Shown piece after piece: positions 12,026 through 26,200 of a stretch of DNA of 64,000 bases; the stretch's first letter is position 1; every line of letters starts with the position of its first letter. The notes beneath the pieces are model-generated. The model was not told where the DNA came from. It did no database searches and worked only from the letters and a program-made list of their open reading frames with translations. Origin of the DNA: Vitis vinifera (lineage: Eukaryota > Streptophyta > Magnoliopsida > Vitales > Vitaceae); assembly GCF_030704535.1 (NCBI RefSeq), contig NC_081821.1:1007001-1071000 (forward strand). The letters run 5' to 3'. The position numbers and the translations under genes were made by a program.

Positions 12026-14039
12026 TAAAACAAAGGCTTCCCACTTCCCACGTAGCTACGGTTTTAATTTCATTCGATATGCATGGCCTTGCGACATGGC
12101 CATGTTAATTAGTAGTCTCTTTTCTGTTTTATGTGTGTGTGTCCCTCTAAATCTCCATCTGTATCTTGTGTAATTGGGGATGATCATATGGTGTCTTTAT
12201 CGTATGTAACTAATGATTATTTATTATCATCATTATATTAAATTGTTGGGTGTTATGAGAAATATTGAGGGTGATTGTCCATTATATTATTATATCTTTC
12301 TTATTTCAGTGGGTTCTTTTGGGTGATGCAATGAGAGAAGTTTATCTCCTTTGCTAAATGATTGACGTCGTCTTTGGGCTTTGATCATAAAGAAAGAATC
12401 ATCCTTTATGACCAGGTATTCCACATTATGGGTAGCCAATAAGAATTCGGCACCTCATGGGGATGAGGTTGATTAATTGATGATATGACCCTTCCCTCTC
12501 TCATCCATGCAAAACAATTGAGAAAAGTGTGGTTCACGTAGACGTGTTTGAACCATGTCTTTTGAATTAACGGAAAGGTGTTCTCAAACATTTGAAAAGG
12601 AGTAAAGAACAAAGGGCCAAAAAACTCTATAATGCATGTGTTAAAGATTTAATAATCATGAGCTAGCTTTCTATCTTTCCCACATACCATGTCTATCTAT
12701 AGAAAACGAAATAAAGGGGTGTTTGGTTCATAAGAATTGGGACACAAAGATAGGTACTGCATGACCTTCAATCATAGGAGGGTTTAGTAAATTTATAAAA
12801 TAATACTTATGTTCCTTTCACTAGAATTTAAGCTCCAAGTGTCCCTTTTTTTTTGTTTGAGGCTTAAGGAAATAAATGATGCAGGAGTGGGGTTTTTTGG
12901 TACTCCATGACCCATGGAAGTACTAAAATTGGAAAATATGCAAAAGAATAATCAATCATGTGGTAATCATATGGTATTATTGGTAGGTCAAAATGGAAGA
13001 ATGAAAATGAATATTCTATTATTATTCTTATTAGCTTTAGAATGTGATTCACATTTAGAATTGGTGATTAATCAAAACCCCAAGTCTCTCTTTGACTTTG
13101 AGGTTTAAGAAGAAATAAACCATGTTTCTACTGCTTCTTCATGTGTCTTTATTTGATTGCTCAAAATGGATCCTTATTCGTATTTTTTTTATTCATAGGC
13201 CTAATGATCTCCTAGATAAGGTAAGCGGTCACTAATTAAAGACTTAAATTTAATTTAATAACACCTCTTCGGTTTGAAAAACCTTCTTTGGAGGAAATAA
13301 ACAAAGGGTGAGTTCAAACCAAGTTTATGATACCACATGTAATAAGTGAACAATTTACATGGAGCTAATCAATTAGATAATGACAGACTCAATAATTTTT
13401 CATAAAAATATTAATTTCGTGTCGTGATCCCTACGTACAAATCTAATAATCTTTCTTTCTTAAAAAGCTTTGATGTCGGGATTACGGGTCAAGTGGGAGA
13501 ACCTAATCAATTACTTTACCAAATGCCATGGGATTAACGATGCGGACACACACATTAGAATAATACTGTAGGTTCGTGGAGGAAATTAATTAATAATATC
13601 ATCACTAAGTGTCATAATTAAACAACTTAATAGAAAGAGTCTAACAAAAAGTGAAAAAGTGAATTGAATAATTCTAGTTTTCAAACCAATCTACTTGTGG
13701 GGTAGTAATGAATCTTCACCTTAGCATGTTGAGAATGGGGTTTTCCAGAAACTGAACGAGTTTTATCCACTAATTGGCCATGGTAGAGAAGCATGTGAGC
13801 CTGTTGCCATACCAAACGGAGAAAATGGCTCACTAAACTCAAAATAATGGAAAACGTTGAGATTCTGTCTCTAGTGTCAAATGACTGGAAAGTTTGTATC
13901 GAGTGGAACTGTGGCCCACCATATCATCAGTATTGCTAGGCAGATGAGTGACAACGATGGAACTATAGGATATTCTTCTTTATGGTTTTGGAAATTATCT
14001 TAACATACTTTAGAAATATTATTCTTCGCATTTGAAGTA
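12026..14039. other. Intergenic, no gene seen
   Basis: 3' flank of the second SWEET followed by AT-rich DNA with only spurious short frames. Confidence 0.6.
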
Positions 14040-16380
14040 TATAAAATAAATAAATGAATATTAGAAGTTGATTAGATATCATTGCCTCATTCATGAAGTG
14101 AAATGATTGAGTCCCAAAAGCTAATGGAATTGCTGAGAGCAGGGTGACATAGAGATGGCTGGGAGTGTGTGAAACTTTTATTTGTTGTTGAAAAATGAAA
14201 ATTAACCTTTTTGGTGACGATTAAAGGTTGTTTGGTTAGGTTGATTTGACTCATGAGAAATAAAGTGTTTCAAAAAACAAAAAAGTTTCCAGAAAACAAC
14301 ATTTAAACAGTTGTTTTTAATCATTCATTTATGAAAAATAAAGTATTTTCAAAAAATATCTTTTATTTAATTTTTAAGATTTGGTTTTAAAAAAATAATT
14401 ATATAAAATATAAAGTATAATTAAAAATATATTAAAGAAAACTTTTTAAAAACCATTTTCAAAATAATTATCAAATAAAATCTTAATTTTTTTATAATTT
14501 ATTCTTTATAAAAAAATATTATATACTTATGTGGAATTCAAAAGCTTCTAGAGTATTTCTTATATTTTTAATTATTATTTATAACATGTTTAAAAAATAA
14601 CTTATTAAATTATTAAGACAAAAAACCAACCGAAAATATTTTAAATTTGAATTAGAAAAATGCAAAAAAATAAATAAATAAAATTAAAATACTTTTCAAA
14701 TAAACTCGTAACTTAATTAAGTTAATTTTTTAAGTTACGTATCTATTTAAATAATTTATTAAAAGAAAATAAAATTAAAAATAGAGGTTAATATAAATGT
14801 TGGACAAACATTACTTCGCTTTAATGTGGATGTTGTCTTATAGGTAAGAGATTTCCTACGTGATAGAATTTTGTAATTAAACAAACAAATCAAATTGGTT
14901 AGATGTCATTACCTCATTCATGAAGTAAGAATGGTTGTGTCCGAAAAGCTTATGGAATTGATGAGGACAGTGGGAGATGAGATCGGTGGGACGTAGTGAA
15001 ACTTTTATTTGTGGCTGACAATTAACCATTTGGATGACGATTAAAAGGAGTCAGGCTCGGTTTGATTTGATTGATAAGGAATAAAGGGTCTGAAATAAGT
15101 TTTCAGAAAAAAAATTTATAATAATTTTTCGTTTTTTTTAAGAGTAAAATTCTGCATTGGAATTAAAAAATTAGTTGTGTTGATAACTTATGTTCTTTGA
15201 TTGTATAAGTTGTTTTTAAAAGTGGTTTTCACTTTTTAGAGAATCGTTTTTAAAATTATTATATGATATTTTATAAAATAAAAATATGTTAGAACTTAAA
15301 ATATATTTTTAATATTTTTAAATATGTTAAAATTTAATTTTATATATTTATATATATTTTTTAAAAAATAATTATTAAAAAACAAATAAAAATAATAAAA
15401 AATAATTAAAACATATTATTTGAAAACATGTTGTTTAGAGTTCTTAAAAAATAAAAACACAAAACAATTTTCATTTGTCAAATATGTTTTATTAATTTTT
15501 TTGTTATGAAGAATAAAATGTTATTTTTTATACAAATTCTATATGTCCACATAAAATTTAAAACCTTCAATTTATTTTATTTTATTTTTCAATAATTACT
15601 CATAACATACTACCAAAAAAACCCATATGAAATTATAAAAATACTTCAAATTTATTCAAAATGGTAATCTATCCATCATCTTTTTCGAATTAAAAATATT
15701 TACAAAATGAGATTATGAATAAAGTCATAAGTTATTTTTTTAAGTTATATATCTATATAAGTAATTTTATTAAAAAAATAAAAATAAAAATAGAGCTTAA
15801 TATAAAAGTTAGACAAATATTTATTCTCTTTAATCTATATTTTGTGTTAGATATAGGTAAGATTATTTCCTATACGATATAACTTTAGAATTAAACAAAT
15901 AAATCATTACCAAAAGTTGAAGATATCATTACCTCATTCATGAAATAAAATTATTGTCTGAAAAGCTAAAAGACTTGATGAGGGCAGCGTGAGATGAGAT
16001 TGGTGGGAGTACGTGAAACATTTATTAGTGGTTGAAATTTTACCTTTTGATGACGAATAAAAGGAACTTAAAATTTAACCTTTTGATGACGAATAAAGGG
16101 AACGCAGGCTCAGTTTGATTTGACTCATGAAGATTAAAGGGTCTCAAATAAGTTTTGAGAAAAATATTTAGTAGTTATCAATTTTTTAGTTTTGTCAATT
16201 CATTTATATTTTTAATTATTACTTGTATCATTCCAAAAAAAAAAACACATCAAATTATAAAAACATCCACAAACAACCCAAATTTGTTCCAAAAAATAAC
16301 CTACCAATCATTTTTTTTAATGAAATTAAAATTAAAAAATTAGGCAAATATTACTTTTCTATTATTTTTTTAAAAGTATA
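14040..16380. repeat. Three diverged direct repeats of about 0.8-1.0 kb
   Basis: The block TATCATT(G/A)CCTCATTCATGAA, followed about 100 bp later by GTGAAACTTTTATTTGT and then TGACGATTAAAGG, recurs beginning at about 14074, 14902 and 15922. Each copy continues into a similar very AT-rich segment with long A and T runs. A further short tandem duplication of TTTTGATGACGAATAAA occurs at about 16035-16105. No coding capacity is seen. Origin is unclear: segmental tandem duplication or a repeated non-autonomous element. Confidence 0.7.
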
Positions 16381-18316
16381 CCTTATGATTTAAGCTATTT
16401 TAACTTCTTCTAGCTGATACATGCCCAAAACAAAAAGCCTTTTTGAAACCGACTTTGGAAATGCTTGAAAATTATGGTGATAGGATGAGACACGCAAGAA
16501 AAGAATGTGTTAGCTATGGATGTTGGGGCCAATATATTTATACATCAGGTGGCTCTATCGACTCCTTTGGCCATACACACTAGAAACTTTGGATTCGAAA
16601 TATTGTTACTTATGGGCCTCATCCATTCGTACTGGGTTTAGATCGTATAGAAAGATAGATAAGTATAAGCACCTTTTAGCGTGGATTCCACTTTGTTCTA
16701 TAGCTAATGTACTACCCAATCCCACCAGAGAAGGGTGGTAAGGTTCTCATCCCAAGTGACAAATTTAGCTATGAAGCTGGATCCAGACTTGGAACTCAAA
16801 CGAATTTGGAGCTTTAGTTTTAGTCATGACAGTGTTAGAAGGCTCACAAATTTAAGGAATGTGATTCAAAGGTGGTGTAAAGATTAAAGAAAGGTGCTGT
16901 GTGAAAGGGAAAGTCATGAGAAATAGGGTGACTTTTGGCCAAGATCTAGACAGAGAGGCAACATTTTCATTGAAAAGGGCCATTGCCATTAGGCACCAAA
17001 ACACCATGCATTTGCTTTGTGCGTTTCCCCATTTAAAAGATGGGTCACTTCCACGATGCACTCAAACACCATGGATTTGCTTTGAGCTTTTCATCATGCG
17101 AAGAAAGGGAAAATTTGTGGTTGAAGCTTCTGTGATTATAATCATTAAACTAACAATCGATTTGAAAGATTTGCTTTGAGCTTTTCATCATGCAAAGAAA
17201 GGGAAAATTTGTGGTTGAAGCTTCTGTGATTATAATCATTGAACTAACAATCGACTTGAAAGCTTAAGTAGTTGAGTATTGATCGGAAGATAAAGGTAAG
17301 CTAATAATTGATCGGAAAATAAAGGTAAACTAACAATTGACTCAAAAGCTTAAGTGGTTAGGTGTCGATTAGAAAATAAACGATGAACTAATGACCTTTC
17401 GAAAAACAAGGCTTTAGTCCAAATGTTTAAGTTGTTGGATATGTGTGGAGGGGAATTGGGAATAGCTTTGACATCATTGTACATCCCATCAAAAAACCCT
17501 AAGAAAATAGTCATAATCCAAACACTAGTCGACACTATATTCTCAATTAACCCGATTCAATGTAGGACTTGAAATTTATTTAACAGTGATTTTAAGAAAT
17601 GTTTCTATCATTTTTAATACTTAAAAACAATTTTTTTGGTAAAAATTTTCAAGTATTACAAAGTTTAAAAACACTTCCTAAAATCACTACCAAATGGATT
17701 GATATTCTTGATCAAACTAGTCATAGAATGACTAGCCCAGTTTCCAGGTCTGAGCCTAACTCTCCAACCTGATTATTACCCTTTTCGGTCCATGTGTCAG
17801 TGCATGCTTGTGTTCATCACAGCAAGTTCACGGTTTATTTTTCCTTCCCTTGGCTTCCTCTCTTTTGAGCTCTCACTCTGACTCAGCATCAGGAATTTCC
17901 ACGTAAAAGGGGAAGACACCACCCCAGTGAAGTTTGTTCATCTATCCGAGAAACAGATTGACATAGAAGTAGATTCAGTATACTAAGGCAAAGTACTTGC
18001 AGTTGGAACCAAAGAAAAAGGATAGAACAATTGAACTTGAAACTCATTGTTATAAAAAGCCAAAGGTTTAAGTACAACTAAACCTACTTCAGCTTCATTT
18101 TTTAGTTACCTATAACAATGGTTTTTTTTCAAGACTTACAAAAAGAATGGAACTTATCCCTATAAATTAATACCCTACAGATATCCGAATATTTAAGTAC
18201 AACTCAGTCTGCTTCGTTTGAGAGTGAAGCAGTTCTAATTTCTAAAAGGTTCTAACCATAGTTTCCGGGACTTAGAGAAAGAATGGCATAATTAGTTACG
18301 AATAATTCAACCTGCT
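16381..18316. other. Intergenic, no gene seen
   Basis: Apart from the 94-bp duplication at 17074-17261 and short imperfect repeats of GATCGGAA(A/G)ATAAAGGTAA at 17281-17335, no feature is recognisable. The last few hundred bases include the 3' flank of the minus-strand gene that ends at 18317. Confidence 0.5.
17074..17261. repeat. 94-bp tandem duplication
   Basis: Two adjacent copies (17074-17167, 17168-17261), both starting GATTTGCTTTGAGCTTTTCA and differing at only a few bases, so recently duplicated. Confidence 0.92.
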
Positions 18317-21300
18317 TCATTGCTGAGTAACTTGAATGGTTTTAACGATAGTCTTCCGAGACTTGCAGAAAGAATGGAGACGCTTTTCATCCACTATGCC
18401 AAAACTGGAAAGTTTGACCCCATACTGCTCCAATCTGCGGATGTCTCGTGGAATAGGCGATTGCAAATTCCCATCCCACCAAGCAGGAGCTAGAAGTGGT
18501 GTCAGAGCACATTGTTTGGGTTGGCTGGGGCAACTCAAGGGGCCTGCAAATCTGTTCCATACATGTCCCCAACCAACTTGATGGTGCAAGCCTTCCCTCA
18601 ACAAGTTACTTTGAAAACTGCTGAAGAACGAAAATTTTGATGCAGTTGCATCGTTCTCTTCTGAAAAAAACAATGGAATAGTATAAATTGTAAAATTGAA
18701 AAATCAAGCGACATTTTTTAAAGTAATGCAGCAGCACTGAATGGTGTAAGCATACCAAGTTGGTGAGCTGCTGCCAGTGCTGCAATTAGCTGTGCATAGG
18801 TAGTTCCAACACGCCTTTGGGCGCCTGAAACAACAGCATGTTTAGCCAGTGAAGCAAGAAAGAAGTCCACAAATGCAACCCACCTAGGTGCTGATCCCCA
18901 ATCTTTCACCCTAAACTCTGACTGACGCAGATCATTTACTTTTCCCCTTGAAATTTTTCCACTGAAAAGATTGTAGTCAAAATGAACAACCTGGCCATGT
19001 AAAACAGGATTTGCCACACAATGAAAACGGTTTAATAGTGCACATAACTTGCTTTCGCATATTTTAGACATGGAGGTTTAAGTGGTGAACCATGAAGAAT
19101 ATAAGCTGTTAAACAAGCAATTTACCTCAGAAAATTCCTTCAGTTTTGGTGTAATGTCTTTAATAAGAGAAGGTGTATCTGAGACCAAAACCACACGAGG
19201 CCTTGGCACTTTTAGGTGATTACTGAACAGGGTCTTCTGAATGCAACTTAATGCTGAATTTACTGCTCTTGGAGACCTAAAAATCAATCATCCAGAGGCT
19301 TGTGTTACCAAACATTGACATCTCATAAAGATCTTGAAGTAATCAGGAGATGTTGAGATAAATTACTTGTTCATCAGCATGCGCATGTGCAATGTAATAT
19401 GAGGATCCGGACCTCCCCTAAGGGTCCAATTCACAGCTTCTTGGACATTTTCTGAAGGAGATATGATAGCTCTCATCAGCTCCCCAAATGTATTAGGCCT
19501 AGATTGAAGATACCCTGGTTTCCCAAATAATGTAGAAGCAGCCTTCCTCATCTGAGGATGTATGTTCTTCAAGAAAAACTGAGCTGCCACAGCATCAGTT
19601 GTACCTTTGAACCTGCCATTAGAATTCTCATACTCAATGATGATACCTGACACATAGTGATGGGTAAATCAATAAAAAAATATGTAATATGGTCAGTTTA
19701 CCATATGATCGGCTGTTTCCATTTTCTCCAATTACTGCAAAGGACATTTGTTTCTGTAGGCTTCTCAAAATCATCTGTCCTCATAACCAGATGCCTTCCA
19801 TACTTACCAACACAGTCATTTCGTCTCCAGAGATGCTTCACTTCATTCATAGTAAAGGAAAGGTCTGTGTAAGAAATGTAGTTTTGAAATGGATATTTGC
19901 CCCTGAAATAAGGAAGCAGATCAATAATTAGAACACAGATTAAATTATTGCCAAGTCAAATTCCACTATGACTGGTCTAAACTCTAATATATAGTTATTT
20001 CATAAAAGGGTATTTTGGTAATAGATAAAGCAGGTCATTAGTTTCACTGCCAAAAAAGTTTTTAAGAGCAATCAACTGGAATCACCAATATGGCAGTGGA
20101 ACAAACAAATCCAGGTTGAAGTGATAGTATGACAAATTTAAATTTGTTCTAGTAAAAAAGGAAAGGCAGGAGGGAGAACCAATATGCCTGGTTTGCCCGA
20201 TGATGAGTGAACGGTTTAACATAATACTCAATGCCGCAGAGGTTAAGATCTTGTACATTTCATTCCCAAAACCTGCCTGTGATGCTTTACCAATCACAAA
20301 ACCTTGTTTGCAAAACTGCTCAGGTGGGAGTTCTCGGACTCTAGAAGCTCCTGAAATAGAAATCAAACAAATGAACATCTGACACTCCAAACTATATATG
20401 AGTTGAAACAAACAGTAGAAGCGAAATCAACTAATACTGGAAAAATTCCAAGGATTTCCCAGCACAGAAACAAAGCAGAACACAGACATGGAAAAGGGAA
20501 AAGCAAATTGAGGGGCACACAAATTCTCAGTTTTTAATCTGCTTTTCTAATATAAAAGCCACAATTGCTTACAGACACAACAAAGATTCTCTTAATGGAA
20601 CCAGAGAAGTTGGTGTCTGTGGTTCATGAGATCCAGCTTTGTAAAAGCCCAGATATCAGGAGGGTGAAATTTTTTGTACAAAATTGTTCTTTTTGCAGGT
20701 GAAACTAAAGATTAGCATCCATATATCCTAATGCCAATGGGGGGTTGACTTAATTGAAACTCAAAATAAGGAAGATTGATGAAATTCAAGGCTTCAATGC
20801 AATGATTCATTAGCTATCTCTTTCAAAAAAATAAAATGACAAACAAAAAAAGAAAAAAAATGAATGTAGAGAAATAAAGAGTCGATGGATGGGTTATTGA
20901 TGACAGCAGTAATGCACATTGCCCACCACTCTCAAGCTAATGTGGGAAAACAACAGATAAAACAAACAGAGGTTTCAAGAATAGAAGTACACGTCAAAAT
21001 GCATTCAAGGTGATCTAGTCACATGACAGGTCAATAATCACTCCCATAATGAGAACTATGATATGATCAAGGACGAGGAGCTTCAAGCAACAGAGGAAAA
21101 CAAACAATGAACAACTTAATGGTGAAATACAATTCATCTGAACCCATACACAGTTGTTGCATGAATTGATTTCATCCAACAAAACTTATTCAGTCACTTG
21201 GAAATTTTGAATTACAATCTACAAGGTTCAGTACAACCAAAATTAACAGTAATGCATATGTATGTATGCAGTCTATAACAGTCACTAATCTTCACAAGCA

Positions 21301-22107
21301 GAAACAAATGCATCTGACAAAGGATTATATGAGAAAAGTTCAACGATTCAAACCTGAAAGTAATACAATGAACAATATCATCTAGATCTTCAAAATCCCC
21401 ACAAATTATGAATCAAATCAACTAGCATTTTAAGCTAGGGGCAATTCATAAGCAACAGTTATTGAACCATGCCACTATGCAAATGTGATTGTAATTTATT
21501 TTGGAACAAAAATAAATTCATAATTTTTAATCCTAAATAGTTGATCATGGTCTCTCCAGTCTCTACTCGACCGAACCTAAGAGAAAAATAACAAGAAAAA
21601 AAAGGCATTAAATTTTCCCCCTTTTTTCCTCGGTTTTCTAAGTAACCAACCAGACAGAAACAAAATTCCAGAAAACAAACCGTGCAAAGCGAAATGATCT
21701 CGAATCAACCGCCTAACTTTGAGGCTTTCCTTCCAAGACACGTGCCCAAACGCCTCCCCCATTTCTTCCACTGTCGCGCACGGAAGCTCCTTCTGCATTT
21801 TGCGGCGCTGAATTTCCGCCGAGCCTTTGGTCGGAGAAGTTGAGTTCGCACTCTGGACATCCTCAGTCGGAATCTCCGGAGACGCCACCGGAAGGCTGGT
21901 CTCCAGCAAAGTTCCTGGAAAACTGAGCTCCGGCGAAGGCACAACGGCAGTGAGGCTGAGGAGTAAGAGAGTGTAGAATGTGAGAATCGTACAGCAGAGG
22001 AGGAGTCCCAGAACGGAGAGACGACGCCTTCGAGGGGCGGTGGATCTCATCATCAGAGGACTGAGAATCCAAGAAAGACCTGAGCTCCGAGCAGAATCAG
22101 ATTCCAT
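18317..22107 (-). CDS. Plant fucosyltransferase-like type II membrane protein
   Basis: Exons from the start: 22107-21681, 20350-20188, 19902-19702, 19612-19367, 19276-19126, 18990-18756, 18660-18317; they join to 588 residues. A short basic cytosolic tail (TAPRRRR) precedes one membrane anchor (about residues 30-55), a Ser/Pro-rich stem and a luminal domain, the layout of Golgi glycosyltransferases. The motif QAGFGNEMYKILTSAALSIM followed by LNRSLIIG resembles the N-terminal sugar-nucleotide fold of fucosyltransferase-like proteins, and SGAQRRVGTTYAQLIAALAA resembles their late acceptor/donor region. It belongs to a plant family sometimes labelled calcium ion-binding protein in databases; that label has no visible support here. 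The intron between exons 2 and 3 needs a GC donor (CCAG|GCATAT). Activity and substrate are unproven. Confidence 0.85.
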
Positions 22108-23266
22108 CGCTGGTTTGGAGTTTTATAGCTGATGGGGTTTTATGGGTTCGAAGTTTCTTAATACCCGACAGGGAGCCTTAGGACATACACTCGAGATTTC
22201 CGCAAGGAGATATAAAAAAGATTTTTGGATATCTATATGTTTTTCTTTCATGTCTTTTTTTTTTTTTTTTTTCTCTCTCAATATTATATATTTCTTCTTT
22301 TCTGTACATGGATTAAGGGTGAGGGAAAGGATACAATGCTGAAAAAGGAAGGAAAGTAAAAGAGGAAAAATTAAGAATGTATGTTTCCTTCAATTTATTT
22401 TCTTTTTTGAATTCTTAAATAAATGTGTTATATATATAAATATATTTAAAAAATATTTACCAAATAATTATTCCACTCTAAATTTATAAAAAAAAAAATT
22501 AAAAATTATCTAACATTTAATCTTTATAAGAAAGAAAATTCAAGCATTCTGCACCTCTTAAAATTCAAGTGTATTTGTTTATAAAAAACACAAAATAATA
22601 ATAGTAATAATAATAACTCTAAATTAAAAAAAAAAATCATTATCAATCTAAATCTAAATCTAAATCCCTCTTGTTTGTGTATAAGATTTAGAAATCAAAA
22701 AACCAAATAAAAAAAGCCGACATATTCAAACAACCTTAATAATTGAAATTCTATTATAAGACTCATTTAAATATGGCTTTTGAAATCCTCGAAATCGAAA
22801 CCGTTGAAATTTCCTGGAAGGCGCCCCTTTTGTCATTGTGATTTAGATTCACTTTCATTCTAATCATGTTACAAGAAATAATCAAACAGTATGACTAAAC
22901 AAGAACAATAATGTAGTCAAGGGCATACTTCCCCACTTCAAAAGCAATAACGATAACAATAATAATGCACACTTCAATAAAAATAATAATAATATTGAAG
23001 CGAACAAAAGAACAATAATCAAACATTTATGAACAAAAGAATAATAATGTACACTTGCGCTTCAATAATCTCTGGCCTGAAACCGAAGTTGCTCTACAAG
23101 TAACTGGAATATGAACTGAAGACGAACTTGAACTAGTTACATGTTACAGGCAGGCACATGGTTTACAACTTTACATTCAGCATGTAGGAATGTAATATGT
23201 AAATGCTGCAGCTGCTGCTTGCCCAGATTGTCGAAAAAAGGGTAAATGGTAGAGGAAATGGCAGGT
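22108..23266. other. Spacer between two minus-strand genes
   Basis: Promoter side of the fucosyltransferase-like gene and 3' flank of the FRIGIDA-like gene. It contains a T run at 22257-22271 and AT-rich, AAT-repeat-like sequence. No coding signal. Confidence 0.55.
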
Positions 23267-26200
23267 CTATTTGGGATTGCTGTTTGCAGCTGGATCTGCC
23301 CGGAGTCTCTTCTTTTTATTGTGATGCTGTTGTTGAGCCTGAGGTGCTGTCCTGGTACAGTCCTTACCTCCTTCAATCTCTTTTTCTCTGCTTCTCTTCA
23401 GGGCTTTTAACTGATTTATTCGTTTTCCCAGATTTTTGCTCGTGTACTTGCACTCGATCTTATGATCCTTGACGCAACTGATCACAGCTTTAACTGCAGC
23501 TATTTCTTTGTCAAAGGCCTCATCCTGTGGTGAGCATGTATAATGAGGGAATATTGGAATGCTGGGATTTAAGAATGGGTACTAATCCTGAGTCCTGAAA
23601 GATAAAAAGGAATTAGTTGTACCTTTGATTGACGTGAGTCGGCTTCCTTTGTAGCCTTTTTGTGAGCCCTCTTGGCATCCTGCAAGTGGGCTCTTAACAA
23701 GGGGAATGGTGGGAACTTGTCAACCAACCCAAATTCATATATAAACTTAATAGCTTCTATTTGCTTCCTCTTTGTAATAAGATTTTGAATGAAATCTGAA
23801 GCAAAGGAAATAAAGATGCAAGTATCATCAAGACTGCATTAGGGATGCGTAAGACAATGACACCTATGGAAATTAAAGCAGCCCATTAAGCTTTTTTCAC
23901 ATTCAGATGAGTATATGCATAGAATTGAAAATTGTAATCAAATTATAGGTTAAACATCCAAGTTTAATCACATAAAAGACCGTTTGTAACATCATATTCA
24001 TCCAATAATAAAAGTGATCTAAGAACATGAGGAGGAATCAAACAAGAAGCACTATGGGGCTAGTATTGCAATTTCCAGTTCAAAATATTCTATTATGCTG
24101 TTGATAAATAAATCAATAGCAATAAAATGGACACAATTAATATGAAATTAATAGAAAATATTAATACACTATTGGTATCGCCTGTGCAATGGCTTTAACA
24201 CGACCAGCAATTTCAATGACAAGATAGGAAACAGAGGAATTAAGAGTAACATTATGTACAGTAAGGCAAGGCCTCAGAATTGTAGAATAACAGCAAGGCC
24301 TACTAGCCATTCAGTCCCAAAAGATGGTATTTTGATAGCTGATATCATCATAGGCAATATTTTTTATACAAAATCTCAACAAAAACTAATTTAATAAAAT
24401 GCATAAAGAGAAATATGTTTGTCTAATGGCCAGTACCAAGAGGTAAACGCGGCAGTGATGGAATATGAGACTGGATATCAATGGAGGAATTCTTAAAAGA
24501 AAGGGCCATTTCTATGCATTTACAAAGGAATTCACAAGTATTACTGGTTTGCAGTGATACAGTAAGGAAGTTCTTAACTAAGCAATTTCTTCAGTAAGTT
24601 AAGCTTGTAAATGAAATAATGATAAATGTGCTTTGCTTGTATACTTAGTGTGTACATGGGTGAAACCCCCTTTTCATTTGGGGTTTATTCTAACTTAATT
24701 ATCCTAGTTTGCCTATAACACACACACATACACACATATACGATATTTTTTTTTATAGTTAAATAAGAGATTGTATTAGAAAAGCCTAGAAGAGGCGAAA
24801 AGAGTACACATGAAGTACACGAGCAATGCCCAAGAAGCTAGGCAAAAGAAAGAAGAAAACCTTTCTCCTATCTAGACAAAAGGCATACACACATATACAT
24901 ATTTGAAACTCTATAACATAAAAACCATAAACAAAATTGTGATAAGAAAAATGTTTGTTCCATGGCCAGTCCCACAAGGTAATGGCAGCAATGCTGCTCC
25001 ACAAGGCAATGGAATATGGAACCACACATTAATGGAGGAACCCCCAAATGGAAGGACCATCAACATCAATGAGCTTTTCTCTGTGACGCTTATTAAGGAA
25101 TTTACAAACATTACTGGTTTGCTCCCATTATGGGAGTTCTTGGAGGAACTTCCCCGTCACATAATACAAGAAATGCCAAAATGCTGTGTTAAGCTTGTAA
25201 ATAGAAGTGACAAATGATACATTTAAAAAAGAATAGCGTATATACAGACAAAGATTAAGCAAATAAAAAAATATGTCTTATGGCCAGTCCCAAAAGGTAA
25301 TGGCAGCAACATTACTCCACAAGGCAATGGAATATGAGACCACCCATCATCGATGAAGGATCTTCCATAAGGAAGGACCATCAACATCAATGAGCTTACT
25401 TTGTAATTTTTACTAAAGAATTTGCAAACATTAGCAGTTTGCTCCAATCAAGTAAGGAAGTTCTTTATTGAACTTCCCACTCACATAATAAAAGAACTGC
25501 TAAACAACTGCACTACGCTTGTAAATAAAACTTCCCAGTAATTCATTTAACAAGAACACCCACATGATCACAAATGAAGAAAACATGTCTCATGGACAGT
25601 CCCAAGAGGTAATGGCAGCAATGCCACTCCACAAGGCAATGAAATATGAGACCTCCACTCAATGGAGGAGCTTCCATGAGAAAGGACCATCAACACCAAG
25701 AAGTTTCTTTGTAAAGTTTACTAAGGAATTTGCAAATATTAGCTGTTTGCTCCAATTAGTAAGGGGCTTCTTTGTCAAATCCCCTGTCATATAAACTCAT
25801 AAAAATATTTTTTTGATAAGTAAAAATATATATATATATATATATATGTATATTAAAATTCAACTTGGGACTCACAAATGAAGCACTCATACATTACAAA
25901 TGGAGCATGTAAACAAAATGTGCACCCTGGACACAAGACAGTATACAAAACTAGCCCAAATTTTGTAGTTCTTGCGCTATACCTATGGCCTATATGACCA
26001 AGCTTACCAGAAACCCTATCCATGAGCCCAAGCCTCCGATACAACTCGGAAGCCTGGTGGTGCAGAGGAACCATCTCGAAAAGATCAAACAACACATTCA
26101 ATTGAAATACACAGCCCAATTCATACGCAGCTAAGAGCAGCAAAAGGCCTAACACCCTCGATGAATTATCGTTTTCCCCATTAATTTTCGCTTTCCATTC

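Noticed and set aside
19805-19811. GTAAGT inside fucosyltransferase exon 3 as a donor site
   Set aside because: The coding frame continues through it (CVGKYGRHLVMR) in the way the family requires.
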